A stretch of DNA of 53,753 nucleotides, from contig JAUIJI010000004.1 of assembly GCA_030431435.1 (NCBI GenBank), forward strand, positions 1 to 53,753, given 5' to 3'. Shown in pieces: positions 35,568 to 44,900 of the stretch. Made by a program: the position numbers and the translations under genes. Below the pieces are notes generated by a model. It was not told the DNA's origin. It was given only the letters and a program-made list of their open reading frames with translations, and did no database searches. Origin of the DNA: Alphaproteobacteria bacterium (GTDB lineage Bacteria > Pseudomonadota > Alphaproteobacteria > Sphingomonadales > Sphingomonadaceae). The first letter of the stretch is position 1. The number at the start of each line of letters is the position of its first letter.

Positions 35568-36448
35568 CCATACAAGACAAGAGGGCGCTTCGCCCTGCTC
35601 CCGGAGGGACGCGGATGTTTCCTACCAATTCCAAAGCCGATTTCGCTGCTTCCTATCCCGAAGGTGCGCACAAGCTGAAGCACGGGCTGGACCAGCATCC
35701 GCTGATGGACCTGGAAATGCTTGCCCAGCTGGGCGAACTGCTTCCCGAAAGCAGCATCGAGTATAATCGTGGTGACTTGCCCGTTGGCGTCGAAGGCAAG
35801 CCGGGTGCGACCGGCCTCACCATCGGCGAGACGATCCGCAATATTGCCAAGGCCAACAGCTGGGCGGTGCTCAAGAACATCGAACAGGAAGCCAGCTATC
35901 GTCGGCTGCTGGAGGAACTGCTCGACGAACTGCGCCCGCTGATAGAGCCGCGCACGGGCAGGATGATGAAGCTTCAGGGGTTCATCTTTATCTCGAGCCC
36001 CCATGCCGTGACCCCGTATCACTTCGATCCCGAGCATAACATCCTGCTGCAGCTGCGCGGTTCCAAGACGATGACGATCTTCCCGGCAGGGTCCTCGCGC
36101 TATGCCGCTGATACGGTGCATGAGCAGTACCACCTTGGCGGCGCGCGCGAGCTCAAGTGGCAGGAGGAATTCGCCGAGGAAGGCATGCCGTTCTCCATCG
36201 CTCCGGGTGAAGCGCTATACGTGCCTGTCATGTCTCCGCATCATGTGAAGAACGGGCCGGAGCCGTCCATCTCCTTTTCCATCACATGGCGCAGCGAGTG
36301 GAGCTTTGCCGAGGCAGATGCCCGTGCTCTCAATGGTTTGCTGCGGAAATGGGGCTTTGATCCCAAGCCGCCAAAGCGATGGCCGGGGCGCAACACCGCA
36401 AAGGCAATCGCCTGGCGTGTCCTGCGCCGGCTGCCGGGCGTGGATTGA
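35564..36448 (+). CDS. JmjC/cupin-like Fe(II)/2-oxoglutarate oxygenase
   Basis: This 294-residue protein starts at GTG. The metal triad of JmjC-type oxygenases is visible as YHFDPEHN (His153, Asp155) and the distal SPHHVKNG (His226 or His227); LLQLRGSKTMTIFP supplies Lys168 for 2-oxoglutarate. Such enzymes hydroxylate proteins or small molecules. There is no signal peptide. It is translationally coupled to the GNAT gene before it and lies 32 bp before tesB. The C-terminal tail is basic (KPPKRWPGRNTAKAIAWRVLRR) and might touch membrane or nucleic acid. Confidence 0.85.
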   Translation: MTIQDKRALRPAPGGTRMFPTNSKADFAASYPEGAHKLKHGLDQHPLMDLEMLAQLGELLPESSIEYNRGDLPVGVEGKPGATGLTIGETIRNIAKANSWAVLKNIEQEASYRRLLEELLDELRPLIEPRTGRMMKLQGFIFISSPHAVTPYHFDPEHNILLQLRGSKTMTIFPAGSSRYAADTVHEQYHLGGARELKWQEEFAEEGMPFSIAPGEALYVPVMSPHHVKNGPEPSISFSITWRSEWSFAEADARALNGLLRKWGFDPKPPKRWPGRNTAKAIAWRVLRRLPGVD

Positions 36449-36480
36449 CGAAAGCGCTCTCGCCGCCCATGGGCGGGACA

Positions 36481-37386
36481 ATGGATAGTAATACCAAAAC
36501 GACTCCGACGCCCGAGCAGCTGGTGGCTGACCTGATGGTCCTGCTCGACCTGCAGCCCAAGGGCGGTGATGCCTTTGTCGGCCCGAAGCATCCGGATGGC
36601 AGCGGCCGTGTCTTCGGCGGCCAGGCGATCGCACAGGCCCTTGGCGCGGCGCGGCGCACGGTGCCCGAAGATCGCTTCACCCATTCGCTGCATGCCTATT
36701 TCCTGCGGCCGGGAAGCGACGATCACCCGATCGAATTCCGCGTGAAGCGCGATCTTGACGGGCGCAGCTTTTCCAACCGCAGGGTGGTGGCAAGCCAGCA
36801 AGGCGAAGCGATCCTCAACCTTACCGCCAGTTTCCAGGCACCGCAGGAGGGCCTCTACCACCAGCATGCCGAGATGCCGGATGTCCCGCCGCCCGAAGAG
36901 CTGCGGTCCGATGCCGACATCCGCCGCGAAATGGCCGAGCACCTGCCCGATGGTCCGATCAAGCAGCTGGCCTTGCGCCCTCGCCCGATCGATTTCCGCT
37001 CGGTCGAACCGCGGGACTGGCTCGATCCGCAGGAACGCCCGCCGCGCGCGCATTGCTGGTTCCGCACCGTTGCCAGCCTGCCCGATTACCGGCCGATCCA
37101 CCGCTCGGTGCTCACCTATGCGAGTGATTTCCAGCTGCTTTCCACCGCCATGCAGCCGCACGGCCTGTCGATGATCAAGGGCGAGATCAAGGCCGCCAGC
37201 CTCGATCATGCGCTGTGGTTCCATGACGATTTCCGCGTCGACGACTGGTTGCTCTACGTCACCGACAGCCCCTGGTCCGGCCTTGCACGCGGTTTCGGAC
37301 GCGGGCAGATCTTTACCCGCGATGGCCGCCTTGTCGCCAGCGTGACGCAGGAAGGCATGATGCGCCCGGTCAAGGGCAAGGGCTGA
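36481..37386 (+). CDS. tesB: Acyl-CoA thioesterase II (TesB-like)
   Basis: This 301-residue double-hotdog enzyme hydrolyses acyl-CoAs to free acids. FGGQAIAQALGAARRTVP and HSLHAYFLRPGSDDHPIEF form the first hotdog. SVLTYASDFQLL, AASLDHALWFHDDFRVDDW and LARGFGRGQIFTRDGRLVASVTQEG give the catalytic Asp, Ser/Thr and Gln region in the second. The ATG at 36481 gives the expected N-terminus; an upstream ATG at 36469 is possible. It ends the GNAT-JmjC-TesB run and meets uvrC tail to tail, 6 bp apart. Confidence 0.95.
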   Translation: MDSNTKTTPTPEQLVADLMVLLDLQPKGGDAFVGPKHPDGSGRVFGGQAIAQALGAARRTVPEDRFTHSLHAYFLRPGSDDHPIEFRVKRDLDGRSFSNRRVVASQQGEAILNLTASFQAPQEGLYHQHAEMPDVPPPEELRSDADIRREMAEHLPDGPIKQLALRPRPIDFRSVEPRDWLDPQERPPRAHCWFRTVASLPDYRPIHRSVLTYASDFQLLSTAMQPHGLSMIKGEIKAASLDHALWFHDDFRVDDWLLYVTDSPWSGLARGFGRGQIFTRDGRLVASVTQEGMMRPVKGKG

Positions 37387-37392
37387 GCCGGC

Positions 37393-39348
37393 TCAATCCC
37401 CACTGCCTGCGTGGTAGAAATCATAGATCGCCTGCGCCACGCTTTCTGACACACCGGGCGCGCGCTTGAGATCATCGAGTGCCGCTGCGCGCACCTTGCT
37501 TGCGGTGCCGAAATGCAGCAGCAGCGCGCGCTTCCTGGCAGGGCCGATGCCGGGAATCTCGTCCAGCGGCGATGCCGTGATCGCGCGGCTGCGCTTGGCC
37601 CGGTGCGCGCCGATGACATAGCGGTGCACTTCGTCGCGCAGGCGCTGGAGGTAGAACAATACGGGCGAATTGGTGGGCAGCATTTTCTCGCGCCCGTCAG
37701 GGAAGTGGAACACCTCGCGCCCCTCGCGCCCGTGATGCGGCCCCTTGGCGATGGCGATGAGCGGAACGTCCTCGATGCCGAGTTCCTCCAGCGTATCGCG
37801 CACCGCGCTCATCTGCCCCTTGCCGCCATCGATCAGCACCAGATCGGGCCACACGCCCTGCTTCTCGCGGTCCGGGTCCTCCTGCATCGCGCGACTGAAA
37901 CGCCGCTGCATTACCTCGCGCATCATGCCGAAATCATCGTTCGACTGCGCGGTCTTGATGTTGAACTTGCGATACTGGTTCTTGATGAAGCCTTCCGGCC
38001 CCGCCACCACCATTGCACCCACCGCCTTCGCGCCCTGGATATGGCTGTTGTCATAAACTTCGATCCGCGCGGGCACTTCTGCCAGCTCGAGGAAGTCGGT
38101 CATCTCGCGCATGATCTTTGCCTGCGTGCCGCTTTCGGCCAGCCTGCGATCGAGCGCTTCAACGGCATTGCGGCTGGCCTGTTGCATCAGCTTGCGCCGC
38201 TCGCCGCGCTGGGGGATCGATATCTCGACCTTGCGCCCCGCCAGTTCGCCGAACGCCTGCTCCAGCAATTCCTGCTCGGGCAATTCGCGATCAACAAGGA
38301 TGGTGCGCGGCGGCGGCACTTCTTCATAGAATTGCGCCAGCACGCGGGCGAGCACTTCGGCTTCCTCCACCTCCTTCGTATGTGTGGGAAAGAAGGCGCG
38401 ATGTCCCCAGTTCTGCCCGCCGCGTACGAAGAAGCCCTGGATGCCGACCTGCCCGCCCTTGGCAGCGAGTGCGAAAACGTCCGCATCGCCCACGCCTTCT
38501 GCATTCACCGCTTGCGAACCCTGGATGAAGGTCGCGGCGCGCAGCCGGTCACGCAGCATCGCGGCAGTCTCGAAATCGAGGTCCTCCGCAGCCTTCTGCA
38601 TCTGCGCTTCGATGGTCTTCTGCACCGTGTCGGACTTGCCAGAGAGGAACTGTTTCGCCTGCTTCAGCAGCTCGTCATATCCGTCCTTGTCGATGCGGCC
38701 CACGCAAGGCGCAGAACAGCGCTTGATCTGGTAGAGCAGGCACGGCCGGTCTCGCCGTTCAAAAAAGCTGTCTGTACAGGATCTTAGAAGGAAGAGTTTC
38801 TGCAGCGCGTTAATTGTCGTGTTGACCGATCCGGCGCTTGCGAAGGGGCCGTAATAGTTACCCTTGGCCTTCCTTGCCCCGCGATGTTTCATGATCCGCG
38901 GATAGTCATGCCCTTCGCGCAGCAGGATGAAAGGAAAGCTCTTATCATCGCGCAATAACACGTTGTAAGGCGGGCGAAATCTCTTGATGAACTGCGCTTC
39001 CAGAAGGAGCGCCTCGGCCTCGCTATTGGTCGTGACGATTTCCATCGCGCGGGTCTGCGACACCATGCGCTGCAGGCGGTTCGTCAGGTTCGCCACCTGC
39101 GTGTAATTGCTGACGCGGTTCTTCAACGCGCGCGCCTTGCCCACGTAAAGCACATCACCCCGCGCATCGAGCATGCGGTAAACGCCCGGGCTGGGCTTCA
39201 GCGTCTTCACCACATTGCGAATGGCTTCCACGCCAGCCTGCAGGTCCGGCTGGCTGCTGCCACCGCGCACGGTATAGGTGGCGCGCTCCTCGTTGAAGCG
39301 CTCCTCCCCTCGCGGGTCATGCGGTGATCCTGCCGGTGTGCGGGCCAT
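37393..39348 (-). CDS. uvrC: Excinuclease ABC subunit C
   Basis: This 651-residue nuclease makes both cuts in nucleotide-excision repair. The GIY-YIG domain is seen as SPGVYRMLDARGDVLYVGKARALKNRV (near 50-80), the UVR domain as QKTIEAQMQKAAEDLDFETAAMLRDRL, the RNase H-like 5' nuclease as YDNSHIQGAKAVGAMVV and LVLIDGGKGQMSAV, and the C-terminal helix-hairpin-helix as IPGIGPARKRALLLHFG. ATG at 39348 is used, although no clear SD is seen; a TTG at 39384 would add 12 residues. The ATG gives a slightly long N-terminal tail. Confidence 0.96.
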   Translation of the reverse strand: MARTPAGSPHDPRGEERFNEERATYTVRGGSSQPDLQAGVEAIRNVVKTLKPSPGVYRMLDARGDVLYVGKARALKNRVSNYTQVANLTNRLQRMVSQTRAMEIVTTNSEAEALLLEAQFIKRFRPPYNVLLRDDKSFPFILLREGHDYPRIMKHRGARKAKGNYYGPFASAGSVNTTINALQKLFLLRSCTDSFFERRDRPCLLYQIKRCSAPCVGRIDKDGYDELLKQAKQFLSGKSDTVQKTIEAQMQKAAEDLDFETAAMLRDRLRAATFIQGSQAVNAEGVGDADVFALAAKGGQVGIQGFFVRGGQNWGHRAFFPTHTKEVEEAEVLARVLAQFYEEVPPPRTILVDRELPEQELLEQAFGELAGRKVEISIPQRGERRKLMQQASRNAVEALDRRLAESGTQAKIMREMTDFLELAEVPARIEVYDNSHIQGAKAVGAMVVAGPEGFIKNQYRKFNIKTAQSNDDFGMMREVMQRRFSRAMQEDPDREKQGVWPDLVLIDGGKGQMSAVRDTLEELGIEDVPLIAIAKGPHHGREGREVFHFPDGREKMLPTNSPVLFYLQRLRDEVHRYVIGAHRAKRSRAITASPLDEIPGIGPARKRALLLHFGTASKVRAAALDDLKRAPGVSESVAQAIYDFYHAGSGD

Positions 39349-39486
39349 GGCATGGGAGATAGGATGCAACGGGGCGATACTCAATCGCGCCCGCGCCTCA
39401 ATCCCCGCCGACAGAACGAGGCGTAAACCGCCCGCTAGGGGCTTTCACGGCCTGTAATCCGATCTGCACCGTCCGTCCTTGAAGCC

Positions 39487-40596
39487 ATGATGAAGCAGGA
39501 ACTTGAACATACGCAGACCACAGGCGGGGGCTTCCTCGGCTGGCTGGGCTTTGGTCGCCATGACGATAGTGCCGTAGCGGCGCAGGAATATGGCAAGGAC
39601 ATGGTGAAGCAAGCGCGGACCGCCCTGATGCAGCGCATATCGGCCTTCCTCCTCGACAACGGGCTGGAGGTCACTGCGCAGAACCTGACCACAGCGCACA
39701 GCGTCTTTACCGGGCTCAACCCCGGCCTCAAGCGGCGCATCGATCGCCTGGCCGAGGAAGGCCAGCCGGTCACCCAGGCATGGCTCGATCTTGCCACAGC
39801 ATCCGATGGCGAGCGGGACGACAAGGCGGTGGACAAGCTGGTCGACCGGCTCGAACAGGGTATCGCCGACTTCTCGCGCACCACCGCCGATGCGCGCAAC
39901 GCGACAAGCGAATATGGCGAGGCGCTGGAGCAGCATGTCGACCATCTCCAGGCTGTGCCCGATGCGGGTCACCTCCTCACCGACCTTGCCGAATATGCCA
40001 GCGCCATGCTCGAACGTTCGCGCAAGGCCGAGGAGCAGCTGCGCCAGAGCGAGGAAGAGGCTGCATCCTTGCGCCGCAACCTTGACCGGGCGCGCCGCGA
40101 TGCCGAGATCGACTTCCTCACCGGCCTGCCCAACCGCCGCGCCTTCGAAGCCTATCTCGAAAAGCAATATCGCGAGGCGAAGTCCGCCGTCGAACCGCTG
40201 AGCGTGGCCTTTTGCGATATCGACCACTTCAAGCTGGTCAACGACACGCACGGCCACGAGGCGGGCGACCGGATCATCTGCATTGTCGCCAAGACGCTCG
40301 CGCAGATCTCCGACGACAAGTGTCACATCGCCCGCCACGGCGGAGAAGAATTCGTGATGTTGTTCCGCGGTGCGACTGTCGATGATGCCTGCGCCAAGCT
40401 GGACGAAGCGCGCGAAATGCTCGCCAAGCGCAAGCTGGTGAACCGCCGTACGCAGCAACCCTTCGGCCAGGTCACCTTCTCTGGCGGCGTTGCCAATGTC
40501 TTCGGCTATGACACGCCCGGAGAGGCGCTCGCGGCGGCCGATGCGGCGCTTTACGAGGCCAAGGAAGGCGGCAGGAACCGCATCTGCAAGGCGTGA
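39487..40596 (+). CDS. Diguanylate cyclase (GGDEF domain)
   Basis: This 369-residue cytoplasmic protein has an N-terminal helical region (1-200, with a coiled coil near 165-205) and a C-terminal GGDEF domain: FLTGLPNRRAFEAYL, AFCDIDHFKLVND and ARHGGEEFVML. The active-site GGEEF is intact, so it should make c-di-GMP. The product-inhibition RxxD before GGEEF is absent (DDKC), so feedback is probably weak. No sensory domain is recognised in the N-terminal half. It starts 138 bp after the divergent uvrC start. A PilZ protein is encoded at 16990. Confidence 0.93.
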   Translation: MMKQELEHTQTTGGGFLGWLGFGRHDDSAVAAQEYGKDMVKQARTALMQRISAFLLDNGLEVTAQNLTTAHSVFTGLNPGLKRRIDRLAEEGQPVTQAWLDLATASDGERDDKAVDKLVDRLEQGIADFSRTTADARNATSEYGEALEQHVDHLQAVPDAGHLLTDLAEYASAMLERSRKAEEQLRQSEEEAASLRRNLDRARRDAEIDFLTGLPNRRAFEAYLEKQYREAKSAVEPLSVAFCDIDHFKLVNDTHGHEAGDRIICIVAKTLAQISDDKCHIARHGGEEFVMLFRGATVDDACAKLDEAREMLAKRKLVNRRTQQPFGQVTFSGGVANVFGYDTPGEALAAADAALYEAKEGGRNRICKA

Positions 40597-40638
40597 TCGC
40601 GGTTGGCACCGCGCGCGTTCACCCCTAACGCGGGAGCC

Positions 40639-41790
40639 ATGAGCGACAGCTTCGATGCAATCATTCTCGGCGGCGGGGCGGCAGGCCTGTTCTGCGCGGC
40701 CCAGGCGGGCCAACGCGGGCGCAATGTGCTGGTGCTGGAGCGCGCCGAGAAGGTCGGCAAGAAGATCCTGATTTCGGGCGGCGGACCGGGCAACTACCTC
40801 TCGGCCAACCCGCATTTCTGCAAGTCCGCACTGAGCCGCTATCGCCCGCGCGATTTCCTCGCACTGATGGAAAAGCACGACATCGCCTGGCACGAAAAGA
40901 CGCTGGGCCAGCTGTTCTGCGATGGAAGCGCGCGGCAGGTCGTGGATATGCTGCTGGAAGAATGCGCGGCAGGCCCCGGCAAGGTCACCATCCGCTGCAA
41001 TGAAGAGGTGAGCGAGGTCGCCCGTGACGGGGCGCAGTTTACCGTGACCACCCAATATGGCCAGTTCACTGCACCGAAGCTGGTGATCGCCACCGGCGGC
41101 CCCTCGATCCCCAAGATGGGCGCGAGCGATTTTGCTTACCGGCTGGCGCGGCAATTCGGCCTCAAGGTGGTCGAACCGCGCCCCGCTCTCGTCCCGCTGA
41201 CGCTGGGCGGCGAGGAGGTGCTGTTTCGCGAGCTGTCTGGTGTGGCAGCGCCAGTGGAAGCCAAGGCTGGCAAGACGACGTTCCGCGAGGCGGCCCTGTT
41301 CACCCATAAGGGCCTGTCAGGCCCGGCAATCCTGCAGATATCGAGCTACTGGAAGCCGGGCGAGCCCGTGCTGATCGATTTCACCCCGGGTGAAACGCCA
41401 GACTGGCTTGTGGATGCCAAGCGGGCGCGGCCATCTGCTACCCTGCGTTCGATCCTGCGCGAGCAACTGCCCGCAAGGCTCGCCGATGTGCTGGGCGAGC
41501 AGCTCGGCGTGGAAGGCGACCTCGGCAATATCCCCGACAAGGCGCTGCGCGCGGCGGGACAGCGGCTGAAGCGCTGGGAATTCCACCCCAACGGAACCGA
41601 GGGCTTCGCCAAGGCCGAAGTCACTGCAGGCGGCATCTCGACCGCCGAACTGTCATCGCAAACGATGGAAGCAAAGAAGCTCCCCGGCCTCTACGCCATC
41701 GGCGAGGCAGTGGACGTCACCGGCTGGCTGGGCGGGTACAACTTCCAATGGGCCTGGGCGAGTGGCTATGCGGCGGGGCAAGAACTTTAG
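40639..41790 (+). CDS. HI0933/YhiN-family flavoprotein with short FAD-loop
   Basis: This 383-residue protein has the dinucleotide site AIILGGGAAGLFCAAQAG (8-25), VVEPRPALVPLTL and the C-terminal GLYAIGEAVDVTGWLGGYNFQWAWASG. Family members bind FAD and are likely NAD(P)H-dependent oxidoreductases of unknown role. In the usual sequence ISGGG is followed by RCNFTN and about five more residues before the LSANPHF segment. Here it reads ISGGGPGNYLSANPHF, so about ten residues seem to be missing in frame at 40777-40806. The rest is intact. Start ATG has GGGAG just before it. Confidence 0.88.
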   Translation: MSDSFDAIILGGGAAGLFCAAQAGQRGRNVLVLERAEKVGKKILISGGGPGNYLSANPHFCKSALSRYRPRDFLALMEKHDIAWHEKTLGQLFCDGSARQVVDMLLEECAAGPGKVTIRCNEEVSEVARDGAQFTVTTQYGQFTAPKLVIATGGPSIPKMGASDFAYRLARQFGLKVVEPRPALVPLTLGGEEVLFRELSGVAAPVEAKAGKTTFREAALFTHKGLSGPAILQISSYWKPGEPVLIDFTPGETPDWLVDAKRARPSATLRSILREQLPARLADVLGEQLGVEGDLGNIPDKALRAAGQRLKRWEFHPNGTEGFAKAEVTAGGISTAELSSQTMEAKKLPGLYAIGEAVDVTGWLGGYNFQWAWASGYAAGQEL

Positions 41791-41834
41791 CCGAACAGAC
41801 CCATCTGGCGCTGCGACCCGAGTCTAACCTATCG

Positions 41835-41944
41835 TGACGCGAACCGGTCGCGTCAGCGACCGCAAGGCCGACCGGCCGCCCGCAGGTGCCCCGCAGCGCA
41901 GCGGAGGGAGACGCACCGAGGATGCCCGCCCGGATGGGCGGGCG
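41835..41944 (-). repeat. Structured intergenic element, copy C (after TonB receptor)
   Basis: On the minus strand this starts four bases after the receptor stop. Stem 1 is GCCCGCCC / GGGCGGGC (41924-41943) with loop ATCC, then ATCCTC. CTCCCTCC and GCGGGGCACCTGCGGG are the conserved middle blocks. Stem 3 is GGCC-GGTC-GGCC (41866-41877). Stem 4 is CGGTCGC / GCGACCG (41845-41862), with an alternative pairing TGACGCG / CGCGTCA (41835-41855). Copies A and B share the fixed blocks but have different stem sequences. Confidence 0.75.
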
Positions 41945-41948
41945 AAAC

Positions 41949-44900
41949 TCAAAAGAGCTTACGGAACTCGATCTCGAAGCTGCGGCCTTCTGGATCGATC
42001 AGGAACGGCTGGTAGCGGATCGGCACGGTGCCGGTGCTGTCCGTCACGCGCTGGCGCGCATCGAAGATGTTGTCGACAGAGAAGGCGATACGCGTCCCGT
42101 CGAGGAAGGGCACCGCTTCCACCAGACCACCGCGCTGGTCGAGATCGGCAAACACGCGGATATCGAAGGTGACATAATCGCCAAAGTTCAGGTCCGTGCT
42201 GCCTGCAAGCCCCGTGCCCGCGAGGGTGGAGGAGCCCGTGTAGCGCCCGCTCACGAACATGCCGAAGCCGTTATAGAAAGTACCCAGCCGCATGTTGGCA
42301 GAGTGCTTGGGCTGGTTGCTGTCTCCGTTGAGCAAGTCGAGCACGGGAACGCCCGGCGCGATCAGCGCGGTGTTTTCCAGCTCCAGCGTATATTGCAGGT
42401 TGAGGAACCAGCGCCCGCCGGAACCGCCACCGCCGCGTCCGCCCATGAACGGCAGGCGCATGCCCGGACCGCCGCCGCCACCGGCAGCCGGAGGACCACC
42501 CGCGCCGGGGCCTTCCCCGCTACAGAAACGTTCCTTCAGCTGGGCCACGCGTTCGGCATCGATGGTGCCATCTTCATTGGTCAGCCGCTCGAGCATCTGC
42601 GGCGGCACCTGCAATGCGTCCTCGCCCGGTTCCTCGCCGCGAGCGCGGGCATCGGCCAGCAGCGTCAGGCGGCGCACCAGCTCCGCATTATCGAGCGTGC
42701 AGAAGCTCTCGCGCATCTGCTGGAACATGGCCGGATTGCCTCCGCCACCACCAAAACCCTGACCGGCTGCGGGAGGACCTTCGGCATTACAGATGCGATC
42801 GCGCATGGCAGTGAATTCCGCCTCGTCGATCACGCCGTCATCGCCGGCAATCGCGCGCAGCATCTGCGGCGGGATGTTCATCGGCTGGCCGTCTGCGCCA
42901 ATCGGCGGCGGACCGCCGGTTTCGGCGGCCTGCAGGACCTGGTTGAACTGGCGCCGCAGCGTGGCCTGGTCTGCCCCGCAGAATGAGGCCTGCATCTGGG
43001 CGAAGCGTTCGGGATCGCCGCCACCGGCGGGCGGGCCGGACTGCTGGCCAGCGCCCATCGCACCGCCCGCGAACTGGGCCGGACCACCGCCGCCGCCATT
43101 GCCTCCGCGCGAACCGCCGCGTTCTTCTTCGGCATCATTCCCGCCGATCTGGCCGTTGAAGTTGAGGCCGAACTGCAGCCGCTCCTGTTTCGTCGAAGCA
43201 TAGGTGATCGGGCGCTGGTCCAGCTGTACCAGCTGGCCGGTGGCATCGCGCGTCACCCGGTCCGGGAAAGCCGCTTCGATCGCCGGGGTCAGCGCCGGGA
43301 AGCCGGTGGCGACATCGCTGGAGGAATTGCGGAAATAGTCGACCGACACGCGGCCGCGATCCATGAACGGCAGTTCCCACTGCACGCCGAATTTCCAGTC
43401 GCTCTGGTTCTGCTTGGGCAGGAACGGATTGCCGCCCGAAATGACCGTGGCGAGCACCGTCTCGTTATTGGTGAGATCGAACACCGGCACGTTGAAGGTC
43501 GCGACTTCAGGGTTGCCCAGCTGGCTGAGCGAGGGAGCAGCATCGCGGTTGAGATAGGTGACGTTGAAGGTCAGCGCGTCGGTCAGCCCCCAGGTTACGC
43601 CCGTGTTCCACTCATACAGCGTGCCGAAATCGGAAAGGTGATCCACGCCGCCGCTGAAGTTGAGGCTGATATCGCCCACCGCGCCGCCAAACGCCGCATC
43701 GCGACTGGTCAGTGGTATGCCAAGGTTCATTCCGCCGCTCACCCTTCCACGGGTAAGCTGGGTCTGCAGACCGGGGTTGCGCGTGTCCTCGCTCTCGATG
43801 CGGTTCCAGCGATAGCCGCTCGACAGGGTCAGCGTGACATCGCCGGCAGGCAGGTAAAGCGGCATGGTGTTGCCGGTAACCAGCGCATTGGCGGTGTAAG
43901 TCTTGGTGAATGCCTGTTCGAAACCGGCATCGGCAAAGGGGCCAAGGTCAGCATCCAGCGCCAGGTCGCCCGCCAGCGCGGCATCTTCCAGCGCCGTGGT
44001 GTCGAGCCTGATCTGCGAGAAACTGCGGGACTTGCTGATGGTGCCGTCCACTGTTCCCGTAACGTCCCAGTCACCCAGGGCGAGGCTGAGCGTGGAAGCG
44101 CTGGACCAGTCCTGGCTGCGGCTGTCGAAAGTGAGCGGATCGCCTTCGTTGAATGTGCGCAGCGCGGTGTTGCCCGCCGGATCGGTGAGGAAGACCGTGT
44201 CGAGCCCCTGCAGGCTGAAGCTGTCGCTGCGCTCGTAAGTGCCGTTGACCGACAGCGAATTGCCCGGGCCAAGCGTGGTGGTCCAGTTGACCGTGCCTTC
44301 CAGCCCGGCGGTGTCGCTGCGCAAGCTGCGGAAAGCCGCCGGATCGGGGTCAGTCGGATAGGTCGGCACGGTGGATTGCACCACGCCGCGCTCCGCCTCT
44401 GTCAGCAGGCTGGAGTTGTCCCACTCGACATTGATGTTGAGGCGCGACGGGCCATCGATGCGCAGGTACGTGCCCTCCACTTCCTGCGAGGAGAAGCCGC
44501 CCCTGAAGGGCTGGCCATATTCCATCTCGATCTCGCGGCTGGAATAATTGTCCTTGAGGATGATGTTGACCACGCGCTGGTCCGGCGAATAGCCATATTG
44601 CAGCGCCACTTCCTCCGGGAAGACCTCGAATTTCTCGATCGCTTCGGGCGGGTAGCTGCGCAATTCGCGCGGGGAGGATATCCGCACGCCATTGACCAGC
44701 AGGATCGGGAAGCCGCCACCGCCGCGGCCACGCGCGCTCGAGACCTGCGGCCCCAGCTGTTCGAGCAGTTCTGCGATCGAGCCCGCGCCATAGGCAGCGA
44801 TATCCTCGGAATCGAGCTCGAGTATGGGGGGCTGCGGAGCATCGACCTGGCCGGCCAGCCGCGCGCCAAGGACAAGGATCGTATCCTCGTCATACGTATC

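Noticed and set aside
39445-41307. 620-codon minus-strand ORF opposite the diguanylate cyclase and flavoprotein genes
   Set aside because: It crosses two well-supported plus-strand genes and has no recognisable motif.
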